Position numbers and translations under genes: made by a program
Shown: positions 1 to 13,848 of the stretch, piece by piece
Position numbering within the stretch: position 1 is the stretch's first letter
Layout: the number at the start of each line of letters is the position of its first letter
Assembly: GCA_030748485.1 (NCBI GenBank)
Contig: JASMLW010000014.1
Coordinates: forward strand, 1 to 32,700
Length of the DNA stretch: 32,700 bases
Direction: 5' to 3'
From: Pirellulaceae bacterium
GTDB lineage: Bacteria > Planctomycetota > Planctomycetia > Pirellulales > Pirellulaceae
Notes under the pieces: model-generated
The model's database searches: none
Told to the model about the DNA's origin: nothing
Seen by the model: the letters and a program-made list of their open reading frames with translations, nothing else

Positions 1-61
1 ACGCGGTGGCGCGGGGCGACGCGAGAATGGAGCGTTGGTTGCAGCTGGAACGCCTGGTTCA

Positions 62-118
62 CCCGTGCTCAAGCACGGGCCTATGGCCGCCTGCGGCGGA
101 AGGGGGCGTAAACGCCCC
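62..118. repeat. Cluster of three short hairpins
   Basis: Three consecutive inverted repeats are visible: CCCGTGCT/AGCACGGG (62-69 with 72-79), GCCGC/GCGGC (86-90 with 93-97) and GGGGCGT/ACGCCCC (103-109 with 112-118). They lie downstream of the crcB stop. Such stacked hairpins are typical of dispersed intergenic repeats and could also end transcription coming from crcB. No T-run follows, so a classical intrinsic terminator is not supported. Confidence 0.55.
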
Positions 119-146
119 TGGTCGTGCGTGGCGGCGTCCTGCCTCC

Positions 147-203
147 TTAGTCATTCGGCCCTCGTCATTCATTAGTCATTAGTCACTAGTCCTTAGTCAT
201 TCC
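147..203. repeat. Degenerate TAGTCATT short tandem repeat
   Basis: The octamer TTAGTCATT and close variants (TCGTCATT, TAGTCACT, TAGTCCTT) recur about six times between the hairpin cluster and the crcB stop codon. It is low-complexity, locally AT-richer than its surroundings, and non-coding. Its function is unknown. Confidence 0.5.
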
Positions 204-587
204 TTAGTGCAGCGACTTGCCGGCCGAAATCCCCACCCACACGGCGATGATTCCGATCCCGAAATTGGCGGCTGCATTCAGCGCGCCCAACCGCCAGTCT
301 TTTTCGAGAGCCCGAAAGGTCTCGAGGCCAAACGTGCTGAAAGTGGTGAGCGCGCCGAGGAAACCAATGGTGAATGCTTTCTGATAGTGAGCCGGCAGAT
401 CTTTGCGATGAAGTCCGTACTCCACCGCCAGCCCGAGCAGGAAACAGCCGATGACGTTGACGACGAGTGTTCCCCAGGGAAAGCGGTTTCCAGCGAACCG
501 GTAGAGTGTCAGCGATGTCAAATAGCGGCTGACGGCGCCGATCGCGCCGCAAGCTGCAATCATTAAAATGTCGCGTACGGTCGCCAA
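204..587 (-). CDS. crcB: Fluoride-specific ion channel CrcB/Fluc
   Basis: This 127-residue inner-membrane protein belongs to the Fluc family, which exports fluoride as a dual-topology dimer of four-helix subunits. Both family signatures are visible: GTLVVNVIGCFLLG from residue 39 and GFLGALTTFSTF at 75-86, with the polar Asn and Phe track residues in place. The length matches the family. The start is a TTG at 587, chosen because a GGAG lies about ten bases upstream and because residues 1-8 extend the first helix; the first internal ATG (563) has no ribosome site. It is divergent from ilvB and has no second crcB beside it, so a homodimer is expected. No convincing fluoride riboswitch was found upstream. 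Confidence 0.93.
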   Translation of the reverse strand: MATVRDILMIAACGAIGAVSRYLTSLTLYRFAGNRFPWGTLVVNVIGCFLLGLAVEYGLHRKDLPAHYQKAFTIGFLGALTTFSTFGLETFRALEKDWRLGALNAAANFGIGIIAVWVGISAGKSLH

Positions 588-931
588 ACCCTGTCATCTC
601 CGGGCGTTCGATGTGGGAGAGGATGCTAACCGAGTCGGGGGTCAGGAGGGAGATCAGCCTGCTTACTTTTCGACTTGCTGAGCTGGTTTGGTTGGCATAC
701 AGTGGACTGTTTCCCCTCCGTTCGTAGTCGCAAACATAGAAACCGACGCGACTTAGCCCCCGTGGACCGCAGCGCGGCGGGTTTCTAATCGACTTCAGAT
801 GATCAGCGGTAACCTGCACGTACATAACCTCTTATGTTGATTCTTTACGATCCGTATCGAGCGGCGAGTTCACGTCGCCCGCGCGAATCGAAAACTGCAA
901 ACGTTACGACTAGAGACCGACGAGGAAGACC
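588..931. promoter_or_regulatory. Divergent crcB/ilvB intergenic region
   Basis: This 344-bp stretch separates the two divergent starts and must hold both promoters. The one distinct element is a perfect inverted repeat, ACATAA-CCTC-TTATGT, at 822-837, a possible operator or short hairpin in the ilvB leader. A GAGGA ribosome site at 922-926 precedes ilvB. No convincing -35/-10 pair is visible. Confidence 0.4.
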
Positions 932-2695
932 ATGGCGACTGGAAAAAAAACCGATGCTCAATTGATGTGCGGATCCGACATTTTGGTCGCCGCGCTCATC
1001 AAGCAGGGGGTCGATGTTGTCTTCGCCTACCCGGGCGGGACCAGTATGCCATTGCACCAATCGTTGACGCGCGTTCGAGATCGGTTGCGGACGATATTGC
1101 CGCGGCAAGAGCAGGGGGGCGGCTTCGCGGCTCAGGGATACGCGCGGACATCGGGCGGACCGGGAGTCTGTTTTGCGACCAGCGGGCCCGGCGCCACCAA
1201 CCTGGTGACGGCGATCGCCGACGCCAAGCTGGACAGCATCCCGCTGATTGCGATCACCGGACAGGTGAAAACGCCCGTCATCGGCTCGGACGCATTTCAG
1301 GAAACGCCGATCGTCGAAGTCTGTCGCAGTATTACCAAACATCACTACTTGGTGACGGATGTCGAGGACATCGCCCGCACCGTCCGCGAGGCGTTTCACG
1401 TGGCGACGACCGGCAGGCCGGGTCCGGTTTTGATCGACATGCCGAAGGATATCCAGGAATGCAAGTGTGTCCCCGATTGGAACGGCGAAATGCGGTTGCC
1501 CGGCTACTCGGTCGACACGCGATTGGCTGCGGATGAACAAATCAAACAGGTGGCGGCCGCCATTCGATTGGCGAAGAAGCCTGTCATTTATGCGGGCGGC
1601 GGCATCATCTCCTCCGAGGCCAGCGAGGAGTTGCGTGAACTTGTCGCCAAGACGGGCATTCCCGTGGCGATGACGCTGATGGGATTGGGAACTTTTCCCA
1701 ACCGCGATCCCTTGTCGCTCGACATGCTGGGGATGCACGGCAGCGCTTATTCCAACTGGGCTGTGCGAGATTGCGACCTGTTGCTCGCCTTGGGCGTGCG
1801 GTTTGACGACCGCGTGACGGGCAAACTGGCGGAATTCGCCAAGCACGCGAAGATCGTTCATGTCGACATCGATCCCTCGGAAATCAACAAGAACAAACCG
1901 GCGCACATTCCCATCGTCAGCGACGTCAAATACGCGCTGCGGAAGCTCAATGCGATCGTCGAGGCCTCGGACCAAACTCCGGAATGGGCTCAGCTCTGCC
2001 AAAAGTGGAAGGCGCAGCAACCCTACCGTTACGACGAGACGTTTGACGGCATCCTGCCACAGCACGCAATCGCCGAATTGTCGGCTTTGACGGCTGACCG
2101 CGATACGGTTGTGGCGGTCGGCGTGGGCCAACACCAGATGTGGGGAGCTCAGTTCTTTCAATTCGACCGGCCGCGGACATTTCTCGCCAGTTCCGGCTTG
2201 GGCACAATGGGATTCGGGTTGCCGGCGGCGATGGGCGCTCAGATCGCTCAACCAGACTCGCTGGTCATCGACATCGACGGGGACGGCAGTTTCACGATGA
2301 ACATCCAAGAGCTGGCGACCTGCTACTGCGAAGACATCCCGGTGAAGGTGATGTTATTGAACAACCAGCACTTGGGGATGGTGGTGCAGTGGGAGGATCG
2401 GTTCATGGCCGGCAACCGGGCTCACACTTACTTGGGGCCGGTCAGTCACGCGGAGGCGACCGGTAGCGGGTCGAGCGCTTACGCAGAGGACCGTTACCCC
2501 GACTTTGTCGGCATCGCCAAGGGTTTCGGCTGCGGTGCGGCGACGATCAGCAAGAAGGGCGATCTGCGAGGCGCTTTAGAAGAGATGATCAGCTACGACG
2601 GCCCGTTCGTTTTGGACGTTCAGGTGCCGTATCAAGAGCACGTTTTGCCGATGATTCCATCGGGAATGACGGTGGACGACATGATCGTCGAGTAG
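932..2695 (+). CDS. ilvB: Acetolactate synthase large subunit
   Basis: This cytoplasmic ThDP- and FAD-dependent enzyme condenses two pyruvates, or pyruvate with 2-oxobutyrate, in the first shared step of valine, leucine and isoleucine synthesis. The 587-residue length is typical. The catalytic glutamate is E60 in [18 protein letters not shown] and [11 protein letters not shown] are AHAS-specific stretches in the middle domain. The ThDP/Mg motif is GDG at 450-452 followed by LLNN ending at 478. The ATG at 932 follows a GAGGA box. The regulatory subunit gene ilvN is not next to it, so the small subunit is presumably encoded elsewhere. A different ThDP enzyme such as glyoxylate carboligase is less likely given the RFDDRVTG segment. 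Confidence 0.92.
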   Translation: MATGKKTDAQLMCGSDILVAALIKQGVDVVFAYPGGTSMPLHQSLTRVRDRLRTILPRQEQGGGFAAQGYARTSGGPGVCFATSGPGATNLVTAIADAKLDSIPLIAITGQVKTPVIGSDAFQETPIVEVCRSITKHHYLVTDVEDIARTVREAFHVATTGRPGPVLIDMPKDIQECKCVPDWNGEMRLPGYSVDTRLAADEQIKQVAAAIRLAKKPVIYAGGGIISSEASEELRELVAKTGIPVAMTLMGLGTFPNRDPLSLDMLGMHGSAYSNWAVRDCDLLLALGVRFDDRVTGKLAEFAKHAKIVHVDIDPSEINKNKPAHIPIVSDVKYALRKLNAIVEASDQTPEWAQLCQKWKAQQPYRYDETFDGILPQHAIAELSALTADRDTVVAVGVGQHQMWGAQFFQFDRPRTFLASSGLGTMGFGLPAAMGAQIAQPDSLVIDIDGDGSFTMNIQELATCYCEDIPVKVMLLNNQHLGMVVQWEDRFMAGNRAHTYLGPVSHAEATGSGSSAYAEDRYPDFVGIAKGFGCGAATISKKGDLRGALEEMISYDGPFVLDVQVPYQEHVLPMIPSGMTVDDMIVE

Positions 2696-2776
2696 CGGCT
2701 GGCGAATCCCCGTATTTTCTTGGCTTTATGGGGTTTTGCGGGGGTGAAAGGCCGTCGCGTTCGGGTCAAAAAACGG

Positions 2777-2782
2777 TATAAT
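2777..2782 (+). promoter_or_regulatory. Candidate -10 box (TATAAT) of dnaA
   Basis: A perfect TATAAT lies in an AT-rich patch about 100 bases before the chosen dnaA GTG. No good -35 hexamer sits 16-18 bases upstream. If real, transcription starts near 2790, which argues against an in-frame start at 2720 and for the GTG at 2882. Confidence 0.45.
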
Positions 2783-2881
2783 TTCGGCTTGGTTTGGGCG
2801 CGTGATTCCCACTCCTTTCCGGGCCTCATTCAGGCCAGAATCAAGACCCGATTCAAAGCGGCTAGACCGAACGGAGTCCGC

Positions 2882-3955
2882 GTGGTTAGCGGCGTCTTTT
2901 CAATTGAATTCGACGAGCACGGAGGGGTCTCGTCAACCGCCTCACCCGAGGCGTCTACGGCTCCTTTACGCGACTTTATCGCCGGCGCGGAAAACCGCCT
3001 GTTAGGTGAAGCTGCGCGCGCCGCGATCGACGGCGACAAGCAGTTCTTTCCCTTGTTGGTTCACGGATCCAGCGGCAGCGGCAAAACCCATCTGCTGCAG
3101 GGTTTGGCGGGGCGGTGGTCGCAACAATCGCCGGCTGGCCGTTGGCGAGTCGTGACGGGCGCCGACTTCGCTCGCGAATTCGCCGACGCCGTGCAGCTCC
3201 ACACGGTCGACGAATTCCAGAATACGTACCAACAACTCGATCGACTGATGATCGACAATCTCGACGAATTGGCCGGCAAAGAAACAGCTCAAGGCCAGCT
3301 CGTCATGATTCTTGACCATCTGCACGAGCGCGAAAACGCGTTCGTGGTCGTTTCTGCGCGCGTCGATCCGTTGACCAACCCGGCGATCGTCCCAGCGTTG
3401 GCGAGCCGGTTGTCCGGCGGGCTCACCACCCCGCTGGCTCCGTTGAGCCGCGAGACTCGGATGGCCGTGCTGGAAAAGTTGGCCGCCGCCCACGGCATTG
3501 AGCTGCCCGCCGCGGCTCGTCGTCTGCTGAGCGAAGACAGCGCCGGGCTCACGGCCGTCCCGCAACTCTATCAAGCCTTGCTGCAGTTGGACGACTACGC
3601 GCGAAAGAAGCGGCAGTTGGTCCACGCCGATCTGGTGAGTCAGTTTCTGCGCGAACGACATACGTTGCGACAACCCAACCCGGCCTCGATCGCCGCGACG
3701 GTGGCGGAACATTTTGGGCTGCGGGAGAGCGAATTGCGCGGCCCCAGCCGGCGGCGCGGGATTGTCAAAGCGCGCGGCGTGGCCATGCTTCTGATTCGCA
3801 CTTTAACCAATTCCAGCCTGGACCAAATCGGTCGCTTCTTTGGCGGCCGCGACCATACAACCGTACTACACGCCATCCGCCGCACCGAATCGGCCGCCGA
3901 CCCGGAGATCAACGAAGCTTTAGAATCGATCGGCGCCTACTTCCATTTGCACTAA
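2882..3955 (+). CDS. dnaA: Chromosomal replication initiator DnaA (short, divergent)
   Basis: DnaA is an AAA+ ATPase that binds origin DnaA boxes and melts the origin. The Walker A motif GSSGSGKT is at residues 62-69. The C-terminal DNA-binding domain carries the diagnostic GGRDHTTVLHAIRR from residue 321. Its position directly before dnaN supports the call over Hda, which lacks domain IV. GTG at 2882 is chosen for the GGAG five bases before it and the TATAAT at 2777; it gives 357 residues against about 450 in typical DnaA. The DnaB-interacting domain I and linker II are therefore missing or reduced to about 30 residues. Walker B reads LMIDNLDE, where most DnaA proteins have IDD, so the second acidic residue is Asn. 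An upstream start at 2720 would add only a basic stretch that does not resemble domain I. Confidence 0.85.
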   Translation: MVSGVFSIEFDEHGGVSSTASPEASTAPLRDFIAGAENRLLGEAARAAIDGDKQFFPLLVHGSSGSGKTHLLQGLAGRWSQQSPAGRWRVVTGADFAREFADAVQLHTVDEFQNTYQQLDRLMIDNLDELAGKETAQGQLVMILDHLHERENAFVVVSARVDPLTNPAIVPALASRLSGGLTTPLAPLSRETRMAVLEKLAAAHGIELPAAARRLLSEDSAGLTAVPQLYQALLQLDDYARKKRQLVHADLVSQFLRERHTLRQPNPASIAATVAEHFGLRESELRGPSRRRGIVKARGVAMLLIRTLTNSSLDQIGRFFGGRDHTTVLHAIRRTESAADPEINEALESIGAYFHLH

Positions 3956-4331
3956 CACCGCCGGAGCTAACATCGAAATTCGTCTGTGGAAAACCTGGTT
4001 GCTCTCTGTTGGCAACTGATGGATCTCGTCGACAACCGAACGCTCGGATTGCGTTCATCGACATGCGACCTTGTTTAACCGCCTGGCTTGCACAGTTTGT
4101 CGACCACCAAGTGACCCGTTTTTCACCAACACCCACGGCGTGGAACTTCGCGTTGGATCGATGCTTGCGACGGCGGCGAACCAACTTGTGAACGCTGGGG
4201 CTCAACACATTACTAATACTGCGAAGAGAGAAACTATTTAGGTCAACTGGCGCTCACCATCAGATCAGAGCGCCGCCTGCCGCGAGTAGAAAGCAATGAA
4301 ATCGCGGAGGCCCTTGGAAAGGTGAAACGAG
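3956..4331 (+). other. dnaA-dnaN intergenic region, possible origin segment
   Basis: No gene is seen in these 376 bp. In many bacteria oriC lies here. One DnaA-box-like 9-mer, TGTGGAAAA at 3985-3993, has one mismatch to TGTGGATAA, and an AT-richer stretch lies at about 4205-4240. A cluster of boxes is not visible by eye, so an origin call is weak. A dnaN promoter must lie here or further upstream; TTGTGA at 4186 with TACTAA at 4211 is a poor match spaced at 19. An AAGGTGA ribosome site precedes dnaN. Confidence 0.3.
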
Positions 4332-5444
4332 ATGAAGATCACTTGTAATCGAGAGAAACTGCTCGCCGCATTTCAGACAGCCGCCACTGTGGCTCCCAGC
4401 CGCAGCCCGAAACCTATTCTCCAGAACGTCAAACTTGAGGTCGGTGAGCGCGTGGTCTTGATGGCGACCGACATGGAGATTGGCATCCGTATTGAAGTCG
4501 ATGGAATTGACGTCGAAGTCGGTGGCGCGGCCGTGTTGCCGGTGGATCGCTTTGGTCCGATTCTCCGCGAGTCGAGCGACGAGACGTTGCGGATCGAGGC
4601 GGACGCTCAGGGGACGCTGGTCCGCGGCGAACGGAGTGAATTCAAATTGCCCGCCGGCGATCCGGCCGAGTTTCCGGCGGTGGTTGAGTTTACTGAGAAG
4701 AGTTTTCACGAGGCGCCCGTGCGATTGGTGAAGGAGTTGATTCGCCGCACGCTGTTCGCCACGGACACCGAGAGCAGCCGCTACGCGTTGGGTGGAGTCT
4801 TGTTGGAGATGGACGGCGAGTCGATCACGGCGGTCGGCACCGATGGCCGCCGGCTGGCGAAGATGACCGGTCCGGCTCAGTCCATCGAAGGGCACGGTAC
4901 GGGCGAAACGATGACAATCGTGCCGACTCGATCGATGCAGTTGATCGAGCGCGCCCTTTCCGACGGCGACGCCGAAATTCAGATCGCCGCGCGGACCAAC
5001 GACGTGCTCGTTCGCAGCCCGCGAGCGACCATCTATTCCCGTTTGGTGGAAGGCCGCTTCCCCAAATGGCGGGAAGTGTTTCCCGATCGCCAGGGCTCAG
5101 TGAAATTTGACGTGACCGTGGGGCCCGTCTATTCGGCCGTCCGCCAGGCGGCGATCGTCGCCAGCGATGAAAGTCGAGGAATCGATTTCAGATTTGGCGA
5201 AGGAGCCCTGGTCCTCAGCGGACAAACGGCTGAGGTGGGCTCGTCGCGAGTCGAGATTCCCATTCCCTACGACGGCGAACCGGTCGTCGTCACGCTCGAT
5301 CATCGCTTCGTGCTCGACTTCCTCCGCGTGCTGTCACCGGAGGGCAACTTCACGATCGATGTCGAGGATTCTGATTCGGCGACGCTGCTAACCACCGACG
5401 ACGGTTATGGATACGTTGTCATGCCGCTCGCGCGAGATCGATAG
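4332..5444 (+). CDS. dnaN: DNA polymerase III beta sliding clamp
   Basis: The ring-shaped dimer tethers the replicative polymerase to DNA. The protein has 370 residues, the usual length for three repeated clamp domains of about 120 residues. The N-terminus MKITCNREKLLAAFQTA and the C-terminus ending YVVMPLARDR are characteristic, the latter forming the hydrophobic pocket that takes clamp-binding motifs. ATG at 4332 follows an AAGGTGA ribosome site. The next gene starts seven bases after the stop, so dnaN, dciA and probably gyrB are co-transcribed. Nothing abnormal was seen. Confidence 0.95.
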   Translation: MKITCNREKLLAAFQTAATVAPSRSPKPILQNVKLEVGERVVLMATDMEIGIRIEVDGIDVEVGGAAVLPVDRFGPILRESSDETLRIEADAQGTLVRGERSEFKLPAGDPAEFPAVVEFTEKSFHEAPVRLVKELIRRTLFATDTESSRYALGGVLLEMDGESITAVGTDGRRLAKMTGPAQSIEGHGTGETMTIVPTRSMQLIERALSDGDAEIQIAARTNDVLVRSPRATIYSRLVEGRFPKWREVFPDRQGSVKFDVTVGPVYSAVRQAAIVASDESRGIDFRFGEGALVLSGQTAEVGSSRVEIPIPYDGEPVVVTLDHRFVLDFLRVLSPEGNFTIDVEDSDSATLLTTDDGYGYVVMPLARDR

Positions 5445-5451
5445 GAAGCTG

Positions 5452-8452
<3,001 letters not shown>

Positions 8453-8453
<1 letters not shown>

Positions 8454-8633
8454 TAGGTCCTCCCTGCAGTAGGTCCTCCCTGCCGGGGAGGACTTCGCGA
8501 CGAAGTCGCGACGGCAGCGCGTTTGACAAAGTCCTGATAGCGGCGCGTTTGGCGAAGTCCTGACGGCAGCGCGTTTGACAAAGTCGCGACGGCGGCGCGT
8601 TTGACAGACTCCCACGTCAGCGCGTTTGACAAG
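8453..8633 (+). repeat. REP-like hairpin repeat with five 26-bp units
   Basis: It starts with a partial unit GTAGGTCCTCCCTGCA (8453-8468). A full unit follows: GTAG (8469-8472), a perfect 8-bp stem GTCCTCCC/GGGAGGAC with loop TGCCG (8473-8493), and a second hairpin TCGCGAC/GTCGCGA with loop GAA (8495-8511). Then a 26-bp unit with core CAGCGCGTTTGACAAAGTC starts at 8515, 8541, 8567, 8593 and 8618. Related copies lie at 11196, 11952 and, inverted, 12085-12284. The hairpins could end gyrB transcription. Confidence 0.85.
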
Positions 8634-8685
8634 CGAGTACGACGAAATCCGAACGAAGCCGCGAACGGAATCGCGTGTGAATTGA

Positions 8686-11187
<2,502 letters not shown>

Positions 11188-11195
11188 GTCGCCCA

Positions 11196-11306
11196 GTAGG
11201 TCCTCCCTGCAGTAGGTCCTCCCTGCCGGGGAGGACTTCGCGACAAAGTCGCGACGGCGGCGCGTTTGACAAAGTCCTGATGGCGGCAGTCGCGATGGCA
11301 GCGCGA
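11196..11306 (+). repeat. REP-like hairpin repeat after second gyrB
   Basis: Same family and orientation as the copy at 8453: a partial GTAG unit at 11196, then GTAG (11212-11215) with the 8-bp stem at 11216-11223/11229-11236, the TCGCGAC hairpin and about one and a half 26-bp units. It fills the gap between the second gyrB stop and the RAYT stop, which converge on it. Confidence 0.85.
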
Positions 11307-11311
11307 GATGC

Positions 11312-11917
11312 CTACCACGACCCCCATGGCCAGTCGCGGTAGTTGCTGACCAAGCCGGCGGTTTCCGGATTGCGGCGAATGTAGGTTGTTATCCGTTCAT
11401 CTTCTTCGTCCGACCGCGACCAATGGTCAAACCACTCGTCCTGCCAGAATCGCTCACCGCTGCGATCGAGGATCTCTAGCGCGCGGTGTCCCGTCCACCG
11501 TTTGAAGTCTTCCATCGTCTCCTTGAGCGTTCCTTTGAGGACTTCAAGGAAGAGATGCAAGTGGCTGGGCATTAAGGCGAACTCCAACATGTTCCAACGC
11601 TCTTTGCTCTGGCGGAATTCAATCGCTTCCATCACCATCGGCGCAACTGCTGGATCAGTAAGTTCCGTTGCCGCCGGCGCGCGATCCAGCCAACGTTCCA
11701 TCTCGGCGAAAACCCTGCGGTGCAGTTCCACGCAGGAATCTGGCGTTTGCCGGGTCGCTCCGTTCTGCAGTGCTTCAGAAATGCTGCGGATTTGCTCCAT
11801 CGCCGGCTCTGGAATTGCCCCCGCCAGGTGCGCCGTCACAAAGTAACGGCCGTCCTCCACTTCCCAATGCGGCAATCGCCCACACCAGAACCCAAGTGTC
11901 TCGGGATGTGCATGCAT
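11312..11917 (-). CDS. REP-associated tyrosine transposase (RAYT, Y1_Tnp family)
   Basis: A single-strand-DNA Y1/HUH transposase related to IS200/IS605 TnpA. The HUH pair is H119-L-H121 in EFALMPSHLHLFLEV. The C-terminal RAYT block FWQDEWFDHWSRSDEEDERI is followed by TTYIRRNPETAGLV, whose Y179 aligns with the catalytic tyrosine in the DYIYINP motif of E. coli RayT. ATG at 11917 gives 201 residues; the frame stays open to 11986, but that extension is translated repeat DNA. No strong ribosome site is seen, which fits the weak expression of RAYTs. It is intact, with both active-site elements present. An insert of about 50 residues between the first strand and the HUH motif is larger than in E. 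coli RayT. The neighbouring GTAG-hairpin repeats are the likely substrates. Confidence 0.85.
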   Translation of the reverse strand: MHAHPETLGFWCGRLPHWEVEDGRYFVTAHLAGAIPEPAMEQIRSISEALQNGATRQTPDSCVELHRRVFAEMERWLDRAPAATELTDPAVAPMVMEAIEFRQSKERWNMLEFALMPSHLHLFLEVLKGTLKETMEDFKRWTGHRALEILDRSGERFWQDEWFDHWSRSDEEDERITTYIRRNPETAGLVSNYRDWPWGSW

Positions 11918-11951
11918 TGGCGAGCCCGTGAGTCCAGTTGGATGCGACTTA

Positions 11952-12010
11952 GTAGGTCCTCCCTGCCGGGGAGGACTTCGCGACAAAGTCGCGACGGCAG
12001 CGCGTTTGAC
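11952..12010 (+). repeat. REP-like hairpin repeat upstream of RAYT
   Basis: Third direct copy: GTAG (11952-11955), stem 11956-11963/11969-11976, then the TCGCGAC-type hairpin and one CAGCGCGTTTGAC core. It lies immediately upstream of the RAYT start and overlaps any upstream extension of that frame. Confidence 0.85.
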
Positions 12011-12084
12011 TTAATGTTAGACATGTCCAGTTCGGGAGTGCAGGTCCAGGGTGACGCGATTATTGAAGATCACAGCGCGGATTC

Positions 12085-12284
12085 CGGCAGGGAGGACCTA
12101 GTGCTGCCAGGGACTTTGTCAAACGCGCTGCGGTCGCGACTTTGTCGCGAAGTCCTCCCCGGCAGGGAGGACCTAGTGCTGCCAGGGACTTCGTCAAACG
12201 CGCTGCCGTCGCGACTTCGTCGCGAAGTCCTCCCCGGCAGGGAGGACCTACTGCAGGGAGGACCTACTGCGGGGAGGACCTACT
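12085..12284 (-). repeat. Inverted cluster of REP-like repeats
   Basis: On the minus strand this holds two partial GTAG units followed by two complete hairpin units. Each complete unit carries a GTCGCGA-type hairpin and a CAGCGCGTTTGAC core, and the last is followed by CACTAG in place of CAGTAG. Its opposite orientation to the 11952 copy makes a large inverted arrangement around about 75 bases of unique DNA. Its first bases include the TAG stop of the next gene. Confidence 0.85.
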
Positions 12285-13557
12285 GCTCGATTCGGTAGAG
12301 ATGAGTACCGCTTCTCAAGTAGAGGGCTCGGTCAGAGACTGCGGGCGACGCTTTGAACGTTCCATCGAGTTGGTTTGTCGCCAGTTTCTTGTAGCTCCGG
12401 CCGGCGGCGAACACGGTTGTCTTGCCATCTCGATTGAGGTAATAGATCCGGCCTCGAACCTCGATCGGCGAAGCATCGTGGTTGCCGCCGAGCCGTTCGC
12501 GCCAGTGTTCTTCGCCGTTGAGCGCGTCGAGGCAGGTCACAACGCCGCCGTTGTCGACAACAAACAACTCTTGGCCGACCAACAGCGGTGACGGCACATG
12601 GGCGATTCCTTTCGAACGCTGCCAGACCATCTGGTCCGCTTTCAATTTGCTCTTGCCGGGACTGACGGCGAACACGCAGAAGTTGTCCTGGGCGACCGAC
12701 CCCACCACGTAGAACAATCCGTTTCCGTACGACGGTCGACCGACTTGCGAGAATCCAACATACGGCATCCACCAGATTTCGCGCCCGGTTTTCAGGTCGT
12801 AGGCGGCAACGTGATCGGCTCCCGTACTGACCAATTGCGGCGTTCCATCGACTGACTGGATCAGCGGCGTGGAGTAAGCCATCTTCGAAATCCGCGCTCT
12901 GATTGAATTCGGTTCAAACCGCGCCGCCGCTCTCTCCAGGTGCGCCCGCGGCTGCTTCCAGACCGTCTTCCCCGTACGTTTGTTGAGCGCGACGAGAAAC
13001 TGATGATCCGTGCCGTCGCAGGTGAGAATCAAAAGGTCGTTGTGCAGCACGGGCGAACTAGCCGCGCCCTGGAACGCTTCGTACTCGAACTCGGTATTCT
13101 TCCAGACGATGTCACCGGCCGTGTTCAGGCACACTGTCCCCCGCGGACCGAAGTGAGCGTACGCGTGGCTCCCATCCAACACGGGCGTTGGCGATGCGAA
13201 GCCGTTCTGCGGGTGATGGGGCCCGGGCTCTTTCGGCGTCAAGACTTCGACATTGTGCAGCAGTTGTCCCGTCTTCTTGTCAAAACAGACCACCCGCAGC
13301 GACTTTCCCTTTTTCTCGGAACAAGTCAGCCAGATCCGGCCGCCCGAAACCACCGGAGAAGACCACCCTTCGCCGGGCACGGCGACTTTCCATTTGATGT
13401 TCTGCTTTTCGCTCCACTGCAGCGGGATACCTTCCGCGCCGGAGTGTCCTTGACCATCTGGTCCGCGAAACTGGGGCCAGTCGGTCGCCCTGGCTGGGGC
13501 CGAAAACACAATGGCGAATAGAAAGAGAGACGCTCGCGTTACCGTCCGTACACACAT
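12280..13557 (-). CDS. Secreted PQQ-type beta-propeller protein
   Basis: A 425-residue exported protein with repeated propeller blades of the PQQ/quinoprotein alcohol dehydrogenase-like type. Blade pieces are visible as repeated segments: WPQFRGPDGQGHS near the N-terminus, WSSPVVSGGRIWLTC, VCFDKKTGQLLHN, ALNKRTGKTVWKQ, YDLKTGREIWWMP and CLDALNGEEHW. ATG at 13557 is chosen for a GAGG eight bases upstream and because it starts a Sec signal (SLFLFAIVFSAPARA, then TDWPQF). The frame is open further upstream but that part looks non-coding. WPQFRGP proteins are abundant in planctomycetes and mostly lack proven activity; a structural or binding role is as likely as a dehydrogenase. The stop codon TAG lies inside the repeat cluster. 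Confidence 0.8.
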   Translation of the reverse strand: MCVRTVTRASLFLFAIVFSAPARATDWPQFRGPDGQGHSGAEGIPLQWSEKQNIKWKVAVPGEGWSSPVVSGGRIWLTCSEKKGKSLRVVCFDKKTGQLLHNVEVLTPKEPGPHHPQNGFASPTPVLDGSHAYAHFGPRGTVCLNTAGDIVWKNTEFEYEAFQGAASSPVLHNDLLILTCDGTDHQFLVALNKRTGKTVWKQPRAHLERAAARFEPNSIRARISKMAYSTPLIQSVDGTPQLVSTGADHVAAYDLKTGREIWWMPYVGFSQVGRPSYGNGLFYVVGSVAQDNFCVFAVSPGKSKLKADQMVWQRSKGIAHVPSPLLVGQELFVVDNGGVVTCLDALNGEEHWRERLGGNHDASPIEVRGRIYYLNRDGKTTVFAAGRSYKKLATNQLDGTFKASPAVSDRALYLRSGTHLYRIEQ

Positions 13558-13804
13558 GACACTGACCTCGCGACGTAGACCGTTGAAAATGCAAGTAAGA
13601 GTGTGAAACATCGCGATCGCAAATGCAACGATTCTCATCGGGTCGCTGACATCGGCAGCATGTTGTTTCATTGCTCGCGCGGCCATAATAGCGGACCCAC
13701 AGCTTCCCGCTCAGGCGATCTCGCAGGGTGAACTCGAGGACGCCCGCAGCGAGCTTCAGTCGGTAATGGGCGACGGCAGGTGATCTTGGCGACCGGCGGT
13801 CAGC

Positions 13805-13810
13805 TATAAT
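13805..13810 (+). promoter_or_regulatory. Candidate -10 box (TATAAT) of the oxidoreductase gene
   Basis: A perfect TATAAT lies 38 bases before the ATG at 13849, with AGGAGG at 13835-13840 in between. No good -35 hexamer is found at 16-18 bases; TTGGCG at 13786 is too close. The spacing to the start codon makes a short 5' leader plausible. Confidence 0.45.
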
Positions 13811-13848
13811 GTCAGCCGCCGCTCGCACTCCAAGAGGAGGACAAAGAG

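Larger units (their letters stand above)
11196..12284. mobile_element. RAYT gene with flanking REP copies (REPtron-like unit)
   Basis: A minus-strand RAYT transposase gene is bracketed by direct repeat copies at 11196-11306 and 11952-12010, with an inverted cluster at 12085-12284. This is the layout of REPtrons, in which a domesticated Y1 transposase sits beside the repeats it is thought to act on. No target-site duplication was identified, so the outer limits are those of the repeats. Confidence 0.65.

Noticed and set aside
588..840. Fluoride riboswitch upstream of crcB
   Set aside because: The minus strand has a piece resembling the conserved ACCGCTGAT segment near 800, but the GGnGATG opening, pseudoknot partners and spacing are not convincing, and it lies over 200 bases from the start.
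845..2308. 487-codon open frame antisense to ilvB
   Set aside because: It lies wholly opposite a well-conserved enzyme, is rich in Arg, His and Asp as GC-rich antisense frames are, and shows no motif.
2720..2881. N-terminal extension of DnaA from the ATG at 2720
   Set aside because: A TATAAT lies inside it, the encoded residues do not resemble DnaA domain I, and the GTG at 2882 has a better ribosome site.
8515..8633. CRISPR array
   Set aside because: The 26-bp units are contiguous with no spacers, and no cas genes are present.
11918..11986. Longer RAYT from an upstream start
   Set aside because: The extra residues are translated repeat sequence; the ATG at 11917 is the first start outside the repeat.
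12142..12591. Open frames reading through the hairpin repeats (also 8171-8710 and 10677-11327 on the minus strand)
   Set aside because: Their shared peptide (SRSPPRQGGPTAGRTY) is only the translation of the repeat, and each continues as antisense of a real gene.
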